Source: Aurantimonas aggregata (GTDB lineage: Bacteria; Pseudomonadota; Alphaproteobacteria; Rhizobiales; Rhizobiaceae). From it: a stretch of 64,000 nucleotides of DNA. How positions within the stretch are numbered: position 1 is the first letter of the stretch; each line of letters starts with the position of its first letter. Below are positions 51,843 to 60,032 of this stretch, piece by piece. The notes under the pieces were generated by a model that was given only the letters and a program-made list of their open reading frames with translations, had not been told where the DNA came from and did not search any database. A program made the translations under genes and the position numbers. Location: the NCBI RefSeq assembly GCF_010500835.1, contig NZ_JAAAMJ010000002.1, positions 248,001 through 312,000 of the forward strand. The letters are read 5' to 3'.

Positions 51843-53346
51843 GCGATGCACTTCCTTCCAGTCCCATGGCCCGTCGCACGATGGCCTCCTCCGTCACGTC
51901 GTCTCCCGCCACCTCGCCGTTGAGCCGGCCGGAACGCATGACGATGACGCGGTGGCAGAGCCCGATGACCTCCGACATCTCGGAGGAGATGACGATCACG
52001 GCCCGGCCTTCGGCGGCCAGCTGGTGGATGAAATTGTAGATCTGCTGCTTGGTGCCGATGTCGATGCCGCGCGTCGGTTCGTCGAGGATGACGATCTGCG
52101 GCTCGACCAGCATGGTCTTGGCCAGCAGCAGCTTCTGCTGGTTGCCGCCGGAGAGGTTGCCGACCGGGATCGTCCGCGAGCCGGTGCGGATATCGAAGCG
52201 CTTGATCGCCGCGTCGAGCGCCCGGTCCTCGGCCTTCTCGTCGACGAAGACGCCGGTGAACCGGTCGAGCCCGAGCAGCGTCAGGTTCTCGCGCATGCCG
52301 TAGCCGAGCAGCAGGCCGCAGCCCTTGCGGTCCTCGGTGAGGTAGCCGATGCCGTGTCCCGTCGCGTCCTTCGGGTTGCGGATCCGCACGGTCGCGCCGT
52401 TCCGCTGGACCGTGCCGGTGGCGGGGCGCAGTCCCATGATGCCTTCCATCAGCTCGGTGCGGCCGGCGCCGACGAGGCCAGCAAAGCCGAGGATCTCTCC
52501 GCGCCTAAGATCGAAGCTCGCCGTCTCGACATGACCGGGGACACTGAAGTCGCGCACCGACAGGACGATCTCGGCCGCAGCGTCGGCGTCCTTCTGCGGG
52601 AAGAGGTCGCTCAGCTGGCGGCCGACCATCAGCTCGGCCATGCGGTCGGGCGACATCTCGGCGACCGGCGCATCGGCGACGAAGCTGCCGTCGCGCAGCA
52701 CCGTCACCTCGTCGGCGACCCGGGCAATCTCGTCGAGCTTGTGCGAGGTGTAGAGGATGGCGACGCCGTCCGCCTTCAGCCGCTCGATCTGCGTGAACAG
52801 CACCTCCGCCTCGCGCAGCGTCAGCACCGCCGTCGGCTCGTCCATGATCAGGACGCGGGCGTTGCGGGCGAGCGCCTTGGCGATCTCGACCATCTGCTTC
52901 TGCGACACCGACAGCTGCGACACCGGCAGCCGCGTGTCGATCGGCGTGCCGAGCTCGCGCAGGAGCTGCCCGGCTTTCTCGCGCATCGCCTTCCAGTCGA
53001 GGAAAAAGCCCTTCCTGATCTCCCGGCCGAGGAAGATGTTGGCCTCCGCGGAGAGCTGTTCGGCGAGATTGAACTCCTGGTGGATGAGAACGATACCGGC
53101 GTGCTCGGCGGCCTCGCTGTCGGCGAAGTCCACCTTCTGGCCGTTGAGCAGGATCTGACCACCGGTCGGCTTCTGGTAGCCCGCCAGGCACTTCATCAGC
53201 GTCGACTTGCCGGCACCGTTCTCGCCGACCAGCGCATGCACCTCGCCCGGCCGCAGCGCGAAGTCGATGCCATGCAGCACCTCGACCGGGCCGAACGACT
53301 TGCGCACACCGCGCGCCGCGAGGATCGGGGCGGGACGGTCGCTCAT
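51832..53346 (-). CDS. Sugar ABC transporter ATP-binding protein (RbsA-like, two domains)
   Basis: This 504-residue protein contains two fused ABC domains. The first has [12 protein letters not shown], signature LSVSQKQMVEIAKAL and [11 protein letters not shown]. The second has the degenerate Walker A GLVGAGRTELMEG, signature LSGGNQQKLLLAK and VILDEPTRGIDIG, the normal asymmetry of RbsA-type proteins. It energises import of an unidentified sugar with the following permease and binding protein. A mosaic of palindromes (53390-53606) separates it from the upstream oxidoreductase gene. Confidence 0.93.
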   Translation of the reverse strand: MSDRPAPILAARGVRKSFGPVEVLHGIDFALRPGEVHALVGENGAGKSTLMKCLAGYQKPTGGQILLNGQKVDFADSEAAEHAGIVLIHQEFNLAEQLSAEANIFLGREIRKGFFLDWKAMREKAGQLLRELGTPIDTRLPVSQLSVSQKQMVEIAKALARNARVLIMDEPTAVLTLREAEVLFTQIERLKADGVAILYTSHKLDEIARVADEVTVLRDGSFVADAPVAEMSPDRMAELMVGRQLSDLFPQKDADAAAEIVLSVRDFSVPGHVETASFDLRRGEILGFAGLVGAGRTELMEGIMGLRPATGTVQRNGATVRIRNPKDATGHGIGYLTEDRKGCGLLLGYGMRENLTLLGLDRFTGVFVDEKAEDRALDAAIKRFDIRTGSRTIPVGNLSGGNQQKLLLAKTMLVEPQIVILDEPTRGIDIGTKQQIYNFIHQLAAEGRAVIVISSEMSEVIGLCHRVIVMRSGRLNGEVAGDDVTEEAIVRRAMGLEGSASHVG

Positions 53347-53389
53347 TGCTGGAGCACCCCGGGGACGACGGCGCAGGACGAAGCGCCCT

Positions 53390-53606
53390 CTCTCCCCTTG
53401 AGGGAGAGAACGTCTTTTCGCGGAATTGGACCAAGCGCAGCGCGGTCCAAACCGCTGAAAAGACAAGAGAGGGGTTGAGCCCCTACGTCGCCGCTCTCAC
53501 ACTCGAAAGAAGGCGCAGTTGCCCCTCTCTTGCGATTTCTATCGCTTGGGGCCTGCGGCCCCAAGACGATGAAATCGCTTTCTCCCCCGCAAGGGGGGAG
53601 AGGGGC
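53390..53606. repeat. Mosaic of palindromic intergenic elements
   Basis: Several stems lie in tandem: CTCTCCC/GGGAGAG (53390-53408); a large imperfect stem with GTCTTTTC/GAAAAGAC ends and TTGGACC/GGTCCAA inside (53412-53464); AGGGG/CCCCT (53470-53484); a long stem with GCGATTTC/GAAATCGC ends and a perfect CTTGGGGCC/GGCCCCAAG core (53532-53578); and TCTCCCCC against GGGGGAGA near 53581-53601. No gene is visible. This looks like the composite REP-type elements of Hyphomicrobiales. Confidence 0.75.
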
Positions 53607-53617
53607 GGCCGCGGGTT

Positions 53618-54799
53618 TCACAGCGCCACCCATGCGCCGTCCTGTTTCGAGGAGGCGACGCAGGCCTCGATGAAGGCGAGGCCGTCGATCCCGTCCTCGA
53701 TCGTCGGCAAGGCGAGGCCCTCCGGCGGCGCGCGGCCCTCGTCGGCGGCGCGGATCAGTTCGGCGGCGTCGGCGTAGATCGTCGCGAAGCCTTCCAGATA
53801 GCCTTCCGGGTGGCCGGCCGGCAGGCGCGAGACCGCAGTCGAGGCGGCGTTGGCGCCGGCGCCGTTGCGGGTCAGCAGGCGCTTCGGCTCGCCGAGCGGG
53901 GTGAACCAGAGCTTGTTCGGCTCCTCCTGGCACCATTCGAGCCCGCCTTTGTCGCCATAGACGCGCAGCGTCAGCCCGTTCTCGTTGCCCACGGCGACCT
54001 GGCTCGCCCAGAGCATGCCCTTGGCGGCCTTTCCGTTCCTGGCGGCAAAACGCAGCAGCATCGAGGCATTGTCGTCGAGCCGGCGGCCCTCGACGAAGGA
54101 AGAGAGATCGGCCGACAGCCGCTCGACCTTCAGGCCGGTGACGAAGCAGGCGAGGTTGTGGGCATGCGTACCGATATCGCCAATCGCGCCGCCAGCGCCG
54201 GCCTTTTCCGGGTCGACGCGCCAGCCGGCCTGCTTGGAGCCGGTATCCTCGGCGCGGCCGGCGAGCCAGTCCTGCGCATATTCGGCAACGACGACGCGGA
54301 TGTCGCCCAGGTCGCCCGCCGCGACCATCGCCCGCGCCTGGCGGATCATCGGGTAGCCGGTGTAATTGTGCGTCAGCACGAAGACCTTGCCGGACTCCTT
54401 CGCGATGCCGGCCAGCTCGCGCGCCTCGGCCAGGGTCGTCGTCATCGGCTTGTCGCAGATGACGTGGAAGCCGGCTTCGAGGAAGGTCTTCGCCACCGGG
54501 AAATGCATGTGGTTGGGCGTGACGATCGCCACCGCTTCGATGCCGTCTTCTCGGGCCTTCTCGGCAATCGCCATCGCCTCGTAGGAGCCGTAGCTGCGCT
54601 CGGGATCAAGACCGATCTCGGCCGCCGAAGCCTTGGCCTTTTCCGGCGTCGATGACAGCGCCCCGGCGACCAGCACGAACCGGTCGTCGATGCGGGCGGC
54701 GATGCGGTGCACGCCGCCGATGAAGGCGCCCTGTCCGCCGCCGACCATGCCGTAGCGGATCCGCCGGGCGTGGGTCTCGTCGCGTCCTTCGATCGCCAT
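53618..54799 (-). CDS. Gfo/Idh/MocA family NAD(P)-dependent oxidoreductase
   Basis: This 393-residue dehydrogenase acts on a sugar, sugar acid or inositol. The N-terminal Rossmann motif is GMVGGGQGAFIGGVHR, followed by VTPNHMHFPVAKTFLEAG and the catalytic-loop signature CDKPMTTTLAEA with the conserved Lys. The C-terminal domain has GGAIGDIGTHAHNLA, whose His serves as proton donor in the family. It is coupled with the sugar isomerase gene 11 bases upstream and precedes an ABC transporter. Levoglucosan-, inositol- and 3-keto-sugar pathways all use such pairs, so the substrate remains open. Confidence 0.9.
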   Translation of the reverse strand: MAIEGRDETHARRIRYGMVGGGQGAFIGGVHRIAARIDDRFVLVAGALSSTPEKAKASAAEIGLDPERSYGSYEAMAIAEKAREDGIEAVAIVTPNHMHFPVAKTFLEAGFHVICDKPMTTTLAEARELAGIAKESGKVFVLTHNYTGYPMIRQARAMVAAGDLGDIRVVVAEYAQDWLAGRAEDTGSKQAGWRVDPEKAGAGGAIGDIGTHAHNLACFVTGLKVERLSADLSSFVEGRRLDDNASMLLRFAARNGKAAKGMLWASQVAVGNENGLTLRVYGDKGGLEWCQEEPNKLWFTPLGEPKRLLTRNGAGANAASTAVSRLPAGHPEGYLEGFATIYADAAELIRAADEGRAPPEGLALPTIEDGIDGLAFIEACVASSKQDGAWVAL

Positions 54800-54810
54800 G
54801 CCGCCCTCCC

Positions 54811-55869
54811 TCAGCCGCCGATGCCGAGCATGCGGCGGTTGGCCGCCTCGTCGGTGCCGCCGGAGGCGAAATCATCGAAGGCCTTGTCGGTGACCTCGAT
54901 GATGTGCGCCGCGATGAACGGCGCGCCCTCGGCCGCGCCCTGCTCGGGCGACTTCAGGCAGCACTCCCACTCCAGCACCGCCCAGGAATCGTAGTCGTGC
55001 TCGGCGAGCTTGGAGAAGATGCCGGCGAAATCGACCTGGCCGTCGCCGAGCGAACGGAAGCGTGCCGCCCGCTTCACCCAGGGCTGGTAGCCGGAATAGA
55101 CGCCCTGGCGGCCGGTCGGGTTGAACTCGGCGTCCTTGACGTGGAAGGCGCAGATCCGCTCGTGATAGATGTCGATGAATTCGAGGTAATCGAGCTGCTG
55201 CAGCACGAAATGCGACGGATCGTAGTTGATCTGGCAGCGCGGATGATCGCCGCAGGCTTCGAGGAACATCTCGAAGGTGGCGCCGTCGAAGACGTCCTCG
55301 CCCGGATGGATCTCGTAGCCGACGTCGCAGCCCGCCGCGTCGAACGCGTCGAGGATCGGCACCCAGCGCTTGGCCAGCTCCTCGAAGGCGGTGTCGATCA
55401 GCCCGGCCGGCCGCTGCGGCCAGGGATAGAGGAACGGCCAGGCGAGCGCGCCGGGGAACGTCACGTGGCTGGTGAAGCCGAAATTCGCCGAGGCCCTGGC
55501 CGCGAGCTTCAGCTGGTCGACCGCCCATTCCTGCCGGGCTTTCGGGTTGCCGCGCACTTCCGGCGCGGCAAAGCCGTCGAAGGCCTCGTCGAAGGCCGGA
55601 TGCACGGCGACGAGTTGGCCCTGGAGATGGGTCGACAGGTCGGTGATCTCGACGCCGGCCTCGCGGCAGATGCCGGTGATCTCGTCGCAATAGTCCTTGG
55701 ACTCGGCCGCCTTCTTCAGGTCGATCAGCCGCGCGTCCCAGGTGGGGATCTGCACGCCCTTGTAGCCATGACCGGCGGCCCAGCCGGCAATCGACGCGAG
55801 ATCGTTGAACGGCGCGGTGTCGCCGGCGAACTGGGCGAGGAAGATCCCCGGCCCCTTCATCGTCTTCAT
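54811..55869 (-). CDS. Sugar phosphate isomerase/epimerase family TIM-barrel protein
   Basis: This is an AP-endonuclease-2/xylose-isomerase-like TIM-barrel protein of 352 residues. Likely metal ligands are seen in VGYEIHPGEDVFDG, INYDPSHFVLQQ, CAFHVKDAEF and WAVLEWECCL, a pattern shared with IolE and related isomerases, epimerases and dehydratases. ATG 55869 follows AGGG. It is the first gene of the operon after the LacI-type regulator, and an 18-bp dyad (55964-55981) lies 95 bases upstream. It pairs functionally with the Gfo/Idh oxidoreductase. Confidence 0.88.
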   Translation of the reverse strand: MKTMKGPGIFLAQFAGDTAPFNDLASIAGWAAGHGYKGVQIPTWDARLIDLKKAAESKDYCDEITGICREAGVEITDLSTHLQGQLVAVHPAFDEAFDGFAAPEVRGNPKARQEWAVDQLKLAARASANFGFTSHVTFPGALAWPFLYPWPQRPAGLIDTAFEELAKRWVPILDAFDAAGCDVGYEIHPGEDVFDGATFEMFLEACGDHPRCQINYDPSHFVLQQLDYLEFIDIYHERICAFHVKDAEFNPTGRQGVYSGYQPWVKRAARFRSLGDGQVDFAGIFSKLAEHDYDSWAVLEWECCLKSPEQGAAEGAPFIAAHIIEVTDKAFDDFASGGTDEAANRRMLGIGG

Positions 55870-55963
55870 GATTGCCCTCCCAGGCGTCTGCCCATCAGTC
55901 GCGCGACCGGTCTCCTCCCGCCGCGCCAAACGTGCCCGGACCCTTGCATAGGCCTTGAGCGTT

Positions 55964-55981
55964 TTGAAGTGCGTAGCTCAA
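55964..55981. promoter_or_regulatory. Probable LacI-family operator before the isomerase operon
   Basis: The 18-base TTGAAGTGCGTAGCTCAA is an imperfect dyad. Its reverse complement matches 15 of 18 bases of the dyad at 57060-57077 in front of the LacI-type gene. The position, 95 bases before the isomerase start, suits a promoter operator. Confidence 0.75.
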
Positions 55982-56000
55982 AAAATTCCGTGACCGGCAC

Positions 56001-57035
56001 TCAGGGCAGGTTCTCGCGCAGGAAGATGTCGATGCGGATCCGCTCCTGCTCGGCGATGATCGCCTCGTCGAGGCCGCGCGACAGGAGCAGTCGGGCGGCG
56101 GAGCGCGCCTCGTGGCCGGGGTTCTGCGCGATCACCGCATCGGCGACGCCGGCGAGCAGCAATTCGCGCGACAGCGCGGTCAATTCATGCGCCACGAAGA
56201 CCAGGCGCGGCGTCTTGCGGGCCGCCTTCAGCGCCGCGGCGACACCCTGGTTGCCGGCGCCGGCATTGTAGAGCGCAACGAGATCCGAATGGGCCTTCAG
56301 CAGATCGCGGACGGCGGTCTCGGCGAGATCGCGATCGTCGCGCATCTCGACGACCGGCAGGATGCGCAGGCCGGGGAACTCACGGCCGAGCAGCTGCGAG
56401 AAGCCGAAGCAGCGCTCCATGTGGTCGCGTAGCGACAGCGATCCGACCAGCACGCCGACGGCGCCCTTCTGCCCCGCCAGGAAGCGACCGAGCAGCATCG
56501 CGGCGGTGCGGCCGGCGGCGCTGTTGTCGATACCGACGAAGCGCAGGCGTCGCGAGGCCGGCACGTCGGAGATCAGCGTCACCACCGGCACGTCGTCGGC
56601 GACCAGCCGGTCGATGGAAGCCCGCACCAGCGGATCGTCCAGCGCGACGACGGCCACGCCGTCATAGGCGCGCGGCAGTTCGTCGAGCGCGGTTGCCAGC
56701 GCCTGCGGATCGAAGACGTCGACCTCGACCCGGTCAACGAAGGCGCGGTTGCGCGCCAGCCAGTCGCCCATGGTGGCGATCTGGGTGGCAAGATCCTGCA
56801 TGAAGGCGTTGGTGCCGGTCGGCAGGACGAAGCAGAAGCGGTGGCGCGAGCGCCGTGCGAGACCGGCGGCCAGCGGGTCCGGCCGGTAATGCAGCCGGGC
56901 CATCGCGTCGCGGACCTTCGCGACGGTCTTGGCCTTGACGTTGGGGCGGCCGTTGATGACGCGATCGACCGTGGCACGCGACACGCCGGCCTCGCGGGCG
57001 ACGTCGACCAGGGTGCTCTGCGGGTGGTCCTCCAT
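56001..57035 (-). CDS. LacI family transcriptional regulator
   Basis: This 344-residue repressor has the LacI helix-turn-helix TLVDVAREAGVSRATVDRVI at its N-terminus, the hinge region MARLHYRPDPLAAGLARR, and a periplasmic-binding-protein-like effector domain with VALDDPLVRASIDRLVADDV. The Asp-Arg at DRVING instead of the usual SRVLN marks a known subgroup of inositol/ribose-type regulators. ATG 57035 gives the standard length. A dyad 25 bases upstream and a match before the isomerase gene predict autoregulation and control of the sugar operon. Confidence 0.92.
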   Translation of the reverse strand: MEDHPQSTLVDVAREAGVSRATVDRVINGRPNVKAKTVAKVRDAMARLHYRPDPLAAGLARRSRHRFCFVLPTGTNAFMQDLATQIATMGDWLARNRAFVDRVEVDVFDPQALATALDELPRAYDGVAVVALDDPLVRASIDRLVADDVPVVTLISDVPASRRLRFVGIDNSAAGRTAAMLLGRFLAGQKGAVGVLVGSLSLRDHMERCFGFSQLLGREFPGLRILPVVEMRDDRDLAETAVRDLLKAHSDLVALYNAGAGNQGVAAALKAARKTPRLVFVAHELTALSRELLLAGVADAVIAQNPGHEARSAARLLLSRGLDEAIIAEQERIRIDIFLRENLP

Positions 57036-57059
57036 GGCGCGGACGCTAGCCGGAATTGG

Positions 57060-57077
57060 TTGAGTTACGCAACTCAA
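57060..57077. promoter_or_regulatory. Probable LacI-family autoregulatory operator
   Basis: TTGAGTT (57060-57066) and AACTCAA (57071-57077) form a perfect 7-bp inverted repeat around ACGC, centred about 33 bases upstream of the regulator's start codon. The related copy is at 55964-55981. LacI-family operators are dyads of this length with a CG-containing centre. Confidence 0.8.
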
Positions 57078-57221
57078 AATCCAGCCCGTCAGGGCGCTGC
57101 CCGGCTCGGGCGGCCGCTTCCACTCAAGTGCTGTTGATCAGTGGAAGCCCGCAACAGCTGCAACCTGCAGGGCCGGAGGCGGTTGGACCTTCGACGAGCC
57201 GGCTAGCTGCAGGGGAAGACG

Positions 57222-58151
57222 ATGGCGATGATCACTATGAACCGACGACGCTTCATCGGCGGTGCCGCAGCCGGCGCGGCGACGCTGGCTGCTTGGCCGC
57301 GCGCCGCCAAGGCGCAAGTCGAGCCGCCTTTCGCCAAGCGAATCCCGTCTTCCGGACAGGCACTCCCCGTCATCGGCCTCGGCACGTGGATTACCTTCAA
57401 TGTCGGCAACGATCCGGCCACCCTGGCCCAGCGGACCGACGTCATGCGCGCCTTCTTCGAGATGGGCGGCGGGATGATCGACTCCTCCCCGATGTATGGC
57501 TCGGCGCAGGCGACAGTCGGCCACGGCCTGCGCGAGATCGGCATCCCGGAAACGCTGTTCGCCGCCGACAAGGTCTGGACCTCCGACGCCGACGACGGGC
57601 CGTCGCAGATCGCGGAGACGCAGGCGCTCTGGGGCGTGCCGCGCTTCGGCGTCCTGCAGGTCCACAATCTGCTCGGCTGGGAAGGCCATCTCGATACGCT
57701 CGAGGCGATGAAGGCGGAAGGACGCATCGGCCATGTCGGCATCACCACCTCGCACGGACGCCGGCACGACGAGGTCGAGGCGATCATGCGCGAGCGGCCG
57801 ATCGACTTCGTCCAGCTGACCTACAACATGGCCGACCGGGAGGCCGAAGCGCGGCTCTTGCCGCTCGCCGCCGAGCGCGGCATCGCGGTGATCGCCAACC
57901 GGCCGTTCCGCCAAGGTGCCCTCGTCGACGCTGTGCAGGGCGCGCCACTGCCGGCGGTCGCGGCCGAGATCGGCGCGGCGAACTGGCCGCAATTCCTGCT
58001 GAAGTTCATCGTTTCGCATCCGTCCGTCACCGTCGCCATCCCGGCGACGCGGCGCGTCGAGCATCTGCGCGAGAACATGGGTGCCGCGCAGGGCCCGATG
58101 CCGGACGCGGCGCTGCGGGCGGCGATGGCGCGCGCCTTCGAGAGCCTGTAA
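57222..58151 (+). CDS. Aldo/keto reductase with a twin-arginine signal
   Basis: This 309-residue TIM-barrel aldo/keto reductase has the catalytic tetrad in place: Asp87 and Tyr92 in MIDSSPMYG, Lys117 in ADKVW and His148 in QVHN. It is preceded by a Tat signal, NRRRFIGGAAAGAATLAAWP, ending AAKAQ. An exported AKR is unusual because NAD(P)H is cytoplasmic, although Tat substrates can carry a bound cofactor. ATG 57222 is the first of three close ATGs. It diverges from the LacI-type gene and is followed after nine bases by a membrane-protein gene. Confidence 0.88.
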   Translation: MAMITMNRRRFIGGAAAGAATLAAWPRAAKAQVEPPFAKRIPSSGQALPVIGLGTWITFNVGNDPATLAQRTDVMRAFFEMGGGMIDSSPMYGSAQATVGHGLREIGIPETLFAADKVWTSDADDGPSQIAETQALWGVPRFGVLQVHNLLGWEGHLDTLEAMKAEGRIGHVGITTSHGRRHDEVEAIMRERPIDFVQLTYNMADREAEARLLPLAAERGIAVIANRPFRQGALVDAVQGAPLPAVAAEIGAANWPQFLLKFIVSHPSVTVAIPATRRVEHLRENMGAAQGPMPDAALRAAMARAFESL

Positions 58152-58160
58152 AGCCGAACC

Positions 58161-58991
58161 ATGCTCGATGATCTGACGACCTACCGGCTCCAGGACTTTC
58201 TGCTGTTCGACGCCGCCACCTATGAGGGGCTGTTCGCCCAGATGAACGGCTCGCTGTGGCTGCTGCCGGCGGCGACCGTGCTGGCAGGGCTCGCAACCCT
58301 CGTGGCCATCCGGATGAAGGCCCGGGCCGCCATGCGCATCGCCGCGGCGGTAATGGCCGCCGCCTTCGCGCTCTCGGCCACGCTGTTCTTCCTCGGCGTC
58401 TACGCGACGATCAACTGGGCGGCGGTCTATCCGGCATGGCTGTTCTTCGGCCAGGCCGGACTGCTCGTCGTGGTCGGGACGCTCGCGGGCCGACTCGATC
58501 CGCTGGTCGACCGGAATTCGCCGCGCGCACTGGTCGCCACGATCGTCACGATGCACACGCTGCTCGTCCATCCGCTGGTGGCGTTCGCCACCGGCCGCGA
58601 ATTCGCCGGCCTCGAATGGTTCGGGCTGGCGCCCGATCCGACCGCCATGGCGGCGCTGGGGCTGCTCGCCTTCAGTCGCTCGCGCTGGCGCTTCCTGCTG
58701 GCGCTGGCGCCGGTGCTGTGGCTGTCGGTGAGCGTCCTGACGCTGTGGACGCTAGAACTCGACGGTCAGGCGGCCGTGCTGGCGGCCGGCTCGGTTTTGG
58801 GTATCGTGGCGCTGTTCCTGCCGGCATCGGCGAAAAGAGCGCGGGTGTCTCCGGCGGCGCAGCCCGGCGCGGCGCAGGAGAGCCGCCCAGCGGCGGCCGA
58901 AACGCAGCGTTCTGCTCGCCAGCCGAAGCAAGCGGCAACAGCGACGCTGGTGCCGAGTGCCCCGGTCAGAAGCGATACCAGACGGCGCTGA
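58161..58991 (+). CDS. Membrane protein, DUF6064-like, unknown function
   Basis: This 276-residue protein has about seven hydrophobic helices and a polar, Ala- and Arg-rich C-terminal tail of about 50 residues. The opening LTTYRLQDFLLFDAATYEGL and WLFFGQAGLLV resemble the DUF6064 family, a group of uncharacterised inner-membrane proteins. Its gene follows the exported aldo/keto reductase by nine bases and probably shares its transcript. The last 26 bases overlap the convergent outer-membrane-like gene. Confidence 0.65.
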   Translation: MLDDLTTYRLQDFLLFDAATYEGLFAQMNGSLWLLPAATVLAGLATLVAIRMKARAAMRIAAAVMAAAFALSATLFFLGVYATINWAAVYPAWLFFGQAGLLVVVGTLAGRLDPLVDRNSPRALVATIVTMHTLLVHPLVAFATGREFAGLEWFGLAPDPTAMAALGLLAFSRSRWRFLLALAPVLWLSVSVLTLWTLELDGQAAVLAAGSVLGIVALFLPASAKRARVSPAAQPGAAQESRPAAAETQRSARQPKQAATATLVPSAPVRSDTRRR

Positions 58992-59772
58992 TCAGCCCCC
59001 GCTCCCGCAAGGCGTTGTGGCCCGCGACGGTGGCGAAGGCGCCGGCCTGGAGCGACCAGCGGTCGTTGAGGTCGTAGACGAGCGAGCCCTGGGCCTTGTG
59101 ATAGGCGTAGGAAGCGCCGTCGCCGCCGGCGGAGATCGTCGAGAAGCCCTGTGCCAGCAGCAGGATGTCGTCCCACGGCCTGATCCCGAAGTTGACATCG
59201 AGCCGGACCTCGTCGGGACCGTCGCCGAGTGCCAGGCGATAGCCGGCCTGGGTGTCGACGAAGGCAGGATAGTCGCCCAGCGAGAAGCCGTAGCCTGCCA
59301 GAAGCCGCGGCTCGATCTGCGGCGCGGTCCAGTCGAGGCCGGCAAATCCCTCGTCGCCGCCGACCGCCTGGGCCCGCTCCAGCCGGCCCGAGAGCTGGCC
59401 GGAGACGACGACCCCGCTGTCCTCGAACAGAGCCAGGCGGGCGCCGAGCGAGGCGTCGAAGAGTGCGGGGCGAGCCGCCGGCGGGTCGCCGTCGCGCTCA
59501 CCGCCGAACTCCCCGGTGCCGACGAGTGTCAGGCGGTCGGTCAGCCCGTATTCCAGCAGCAGGCTGACCGTGCCCTTCTCGAAATCCGGACGCTCAGTGA
59601 CGTTGGACTGCGCATCGAAGATGCTGTCGGCCGTCGCATAGAGGCCGGTGACGATCGCCTGGCCGGTTCCTTCGGCCAAGGTCCAGGCGCCAGCCAGCGC
59701 CCCGGTCGGCCGAATCGCGGCCACGAGGATCAAGGCCAGCAAGGCAGAACGTCTTCCCGTCCGTCGCGACAT
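58966..59772 (-). CDS. Probable outer-membrane beta-barrel protein
   Basis: The product is 268 residues with a signal peptide (SALLALILVAAIRPTGALAG) and many alternating amphipathic strands, for example GTVSLLLEYGLTDRLTLVGTGE and GSLVYDLNDRWSLQAGAFATV (quoted in part). It ends ISAVWYRF, with the terminal Phe typical of outer-membrane proteins. I do not recognise a specific family. The gene is convergent with the DUF6064-like gene and divergent from the propionyl-CoA synthetase gene across 260 bases. Confidence 0.65.
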   Translation of the reverse strand: MSRRTGRRSALLALILVAAIRPTGALAGAWTLAEGTGQAIVTGLYATADSIFDAQSNVTERPDFEKGTVSLLLEYGLTDRLTLVGTGEFGGERDGDPPAARPALFDASLGARLALFEDSGVVVSGQLSGRLERAQAVGGDEGFAGLDWTAPQIEPRLLAGYGFSLGDYPAFVDTQAGYRLALGDGPDEVRLDVNFGIRPWDDILLLAQGFSTISAGGDGASYAYHKAQGSLVYDLNDRWSLQAGAFATVAGHNALRERGLISAVWYRF

Positions 59773-60032
59773 TTGCCGGCCCGCCCACAACCCGAACGGG
59801 GATTCATGCTGCAGCGGTTGCCGGGTTCTGGCAACGGCAAAGAAGGCAGTGAGCTGCAGAATATTCCCTAAAGGAAGAAACTGTCGCTTCCATGTGACTC
59901 CGCCGGCGTCGCGGCAGGCTCCCGGCACAGCGACCGAGGCGAAAGCAGCAGTTCCGTTCCGCCCGACGGCCCGGTAGATTGCGGACGACACGAAGACCGG
60001 CGGCAAGCCGGCAGCGCGTCGGGGAGGATCAT

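Noticed and set aside
53390-53606. CRISPR array
   Set aside because: The stems differ in sequence and spacing, with no regular repeat-spacer pattern and no cas genes.
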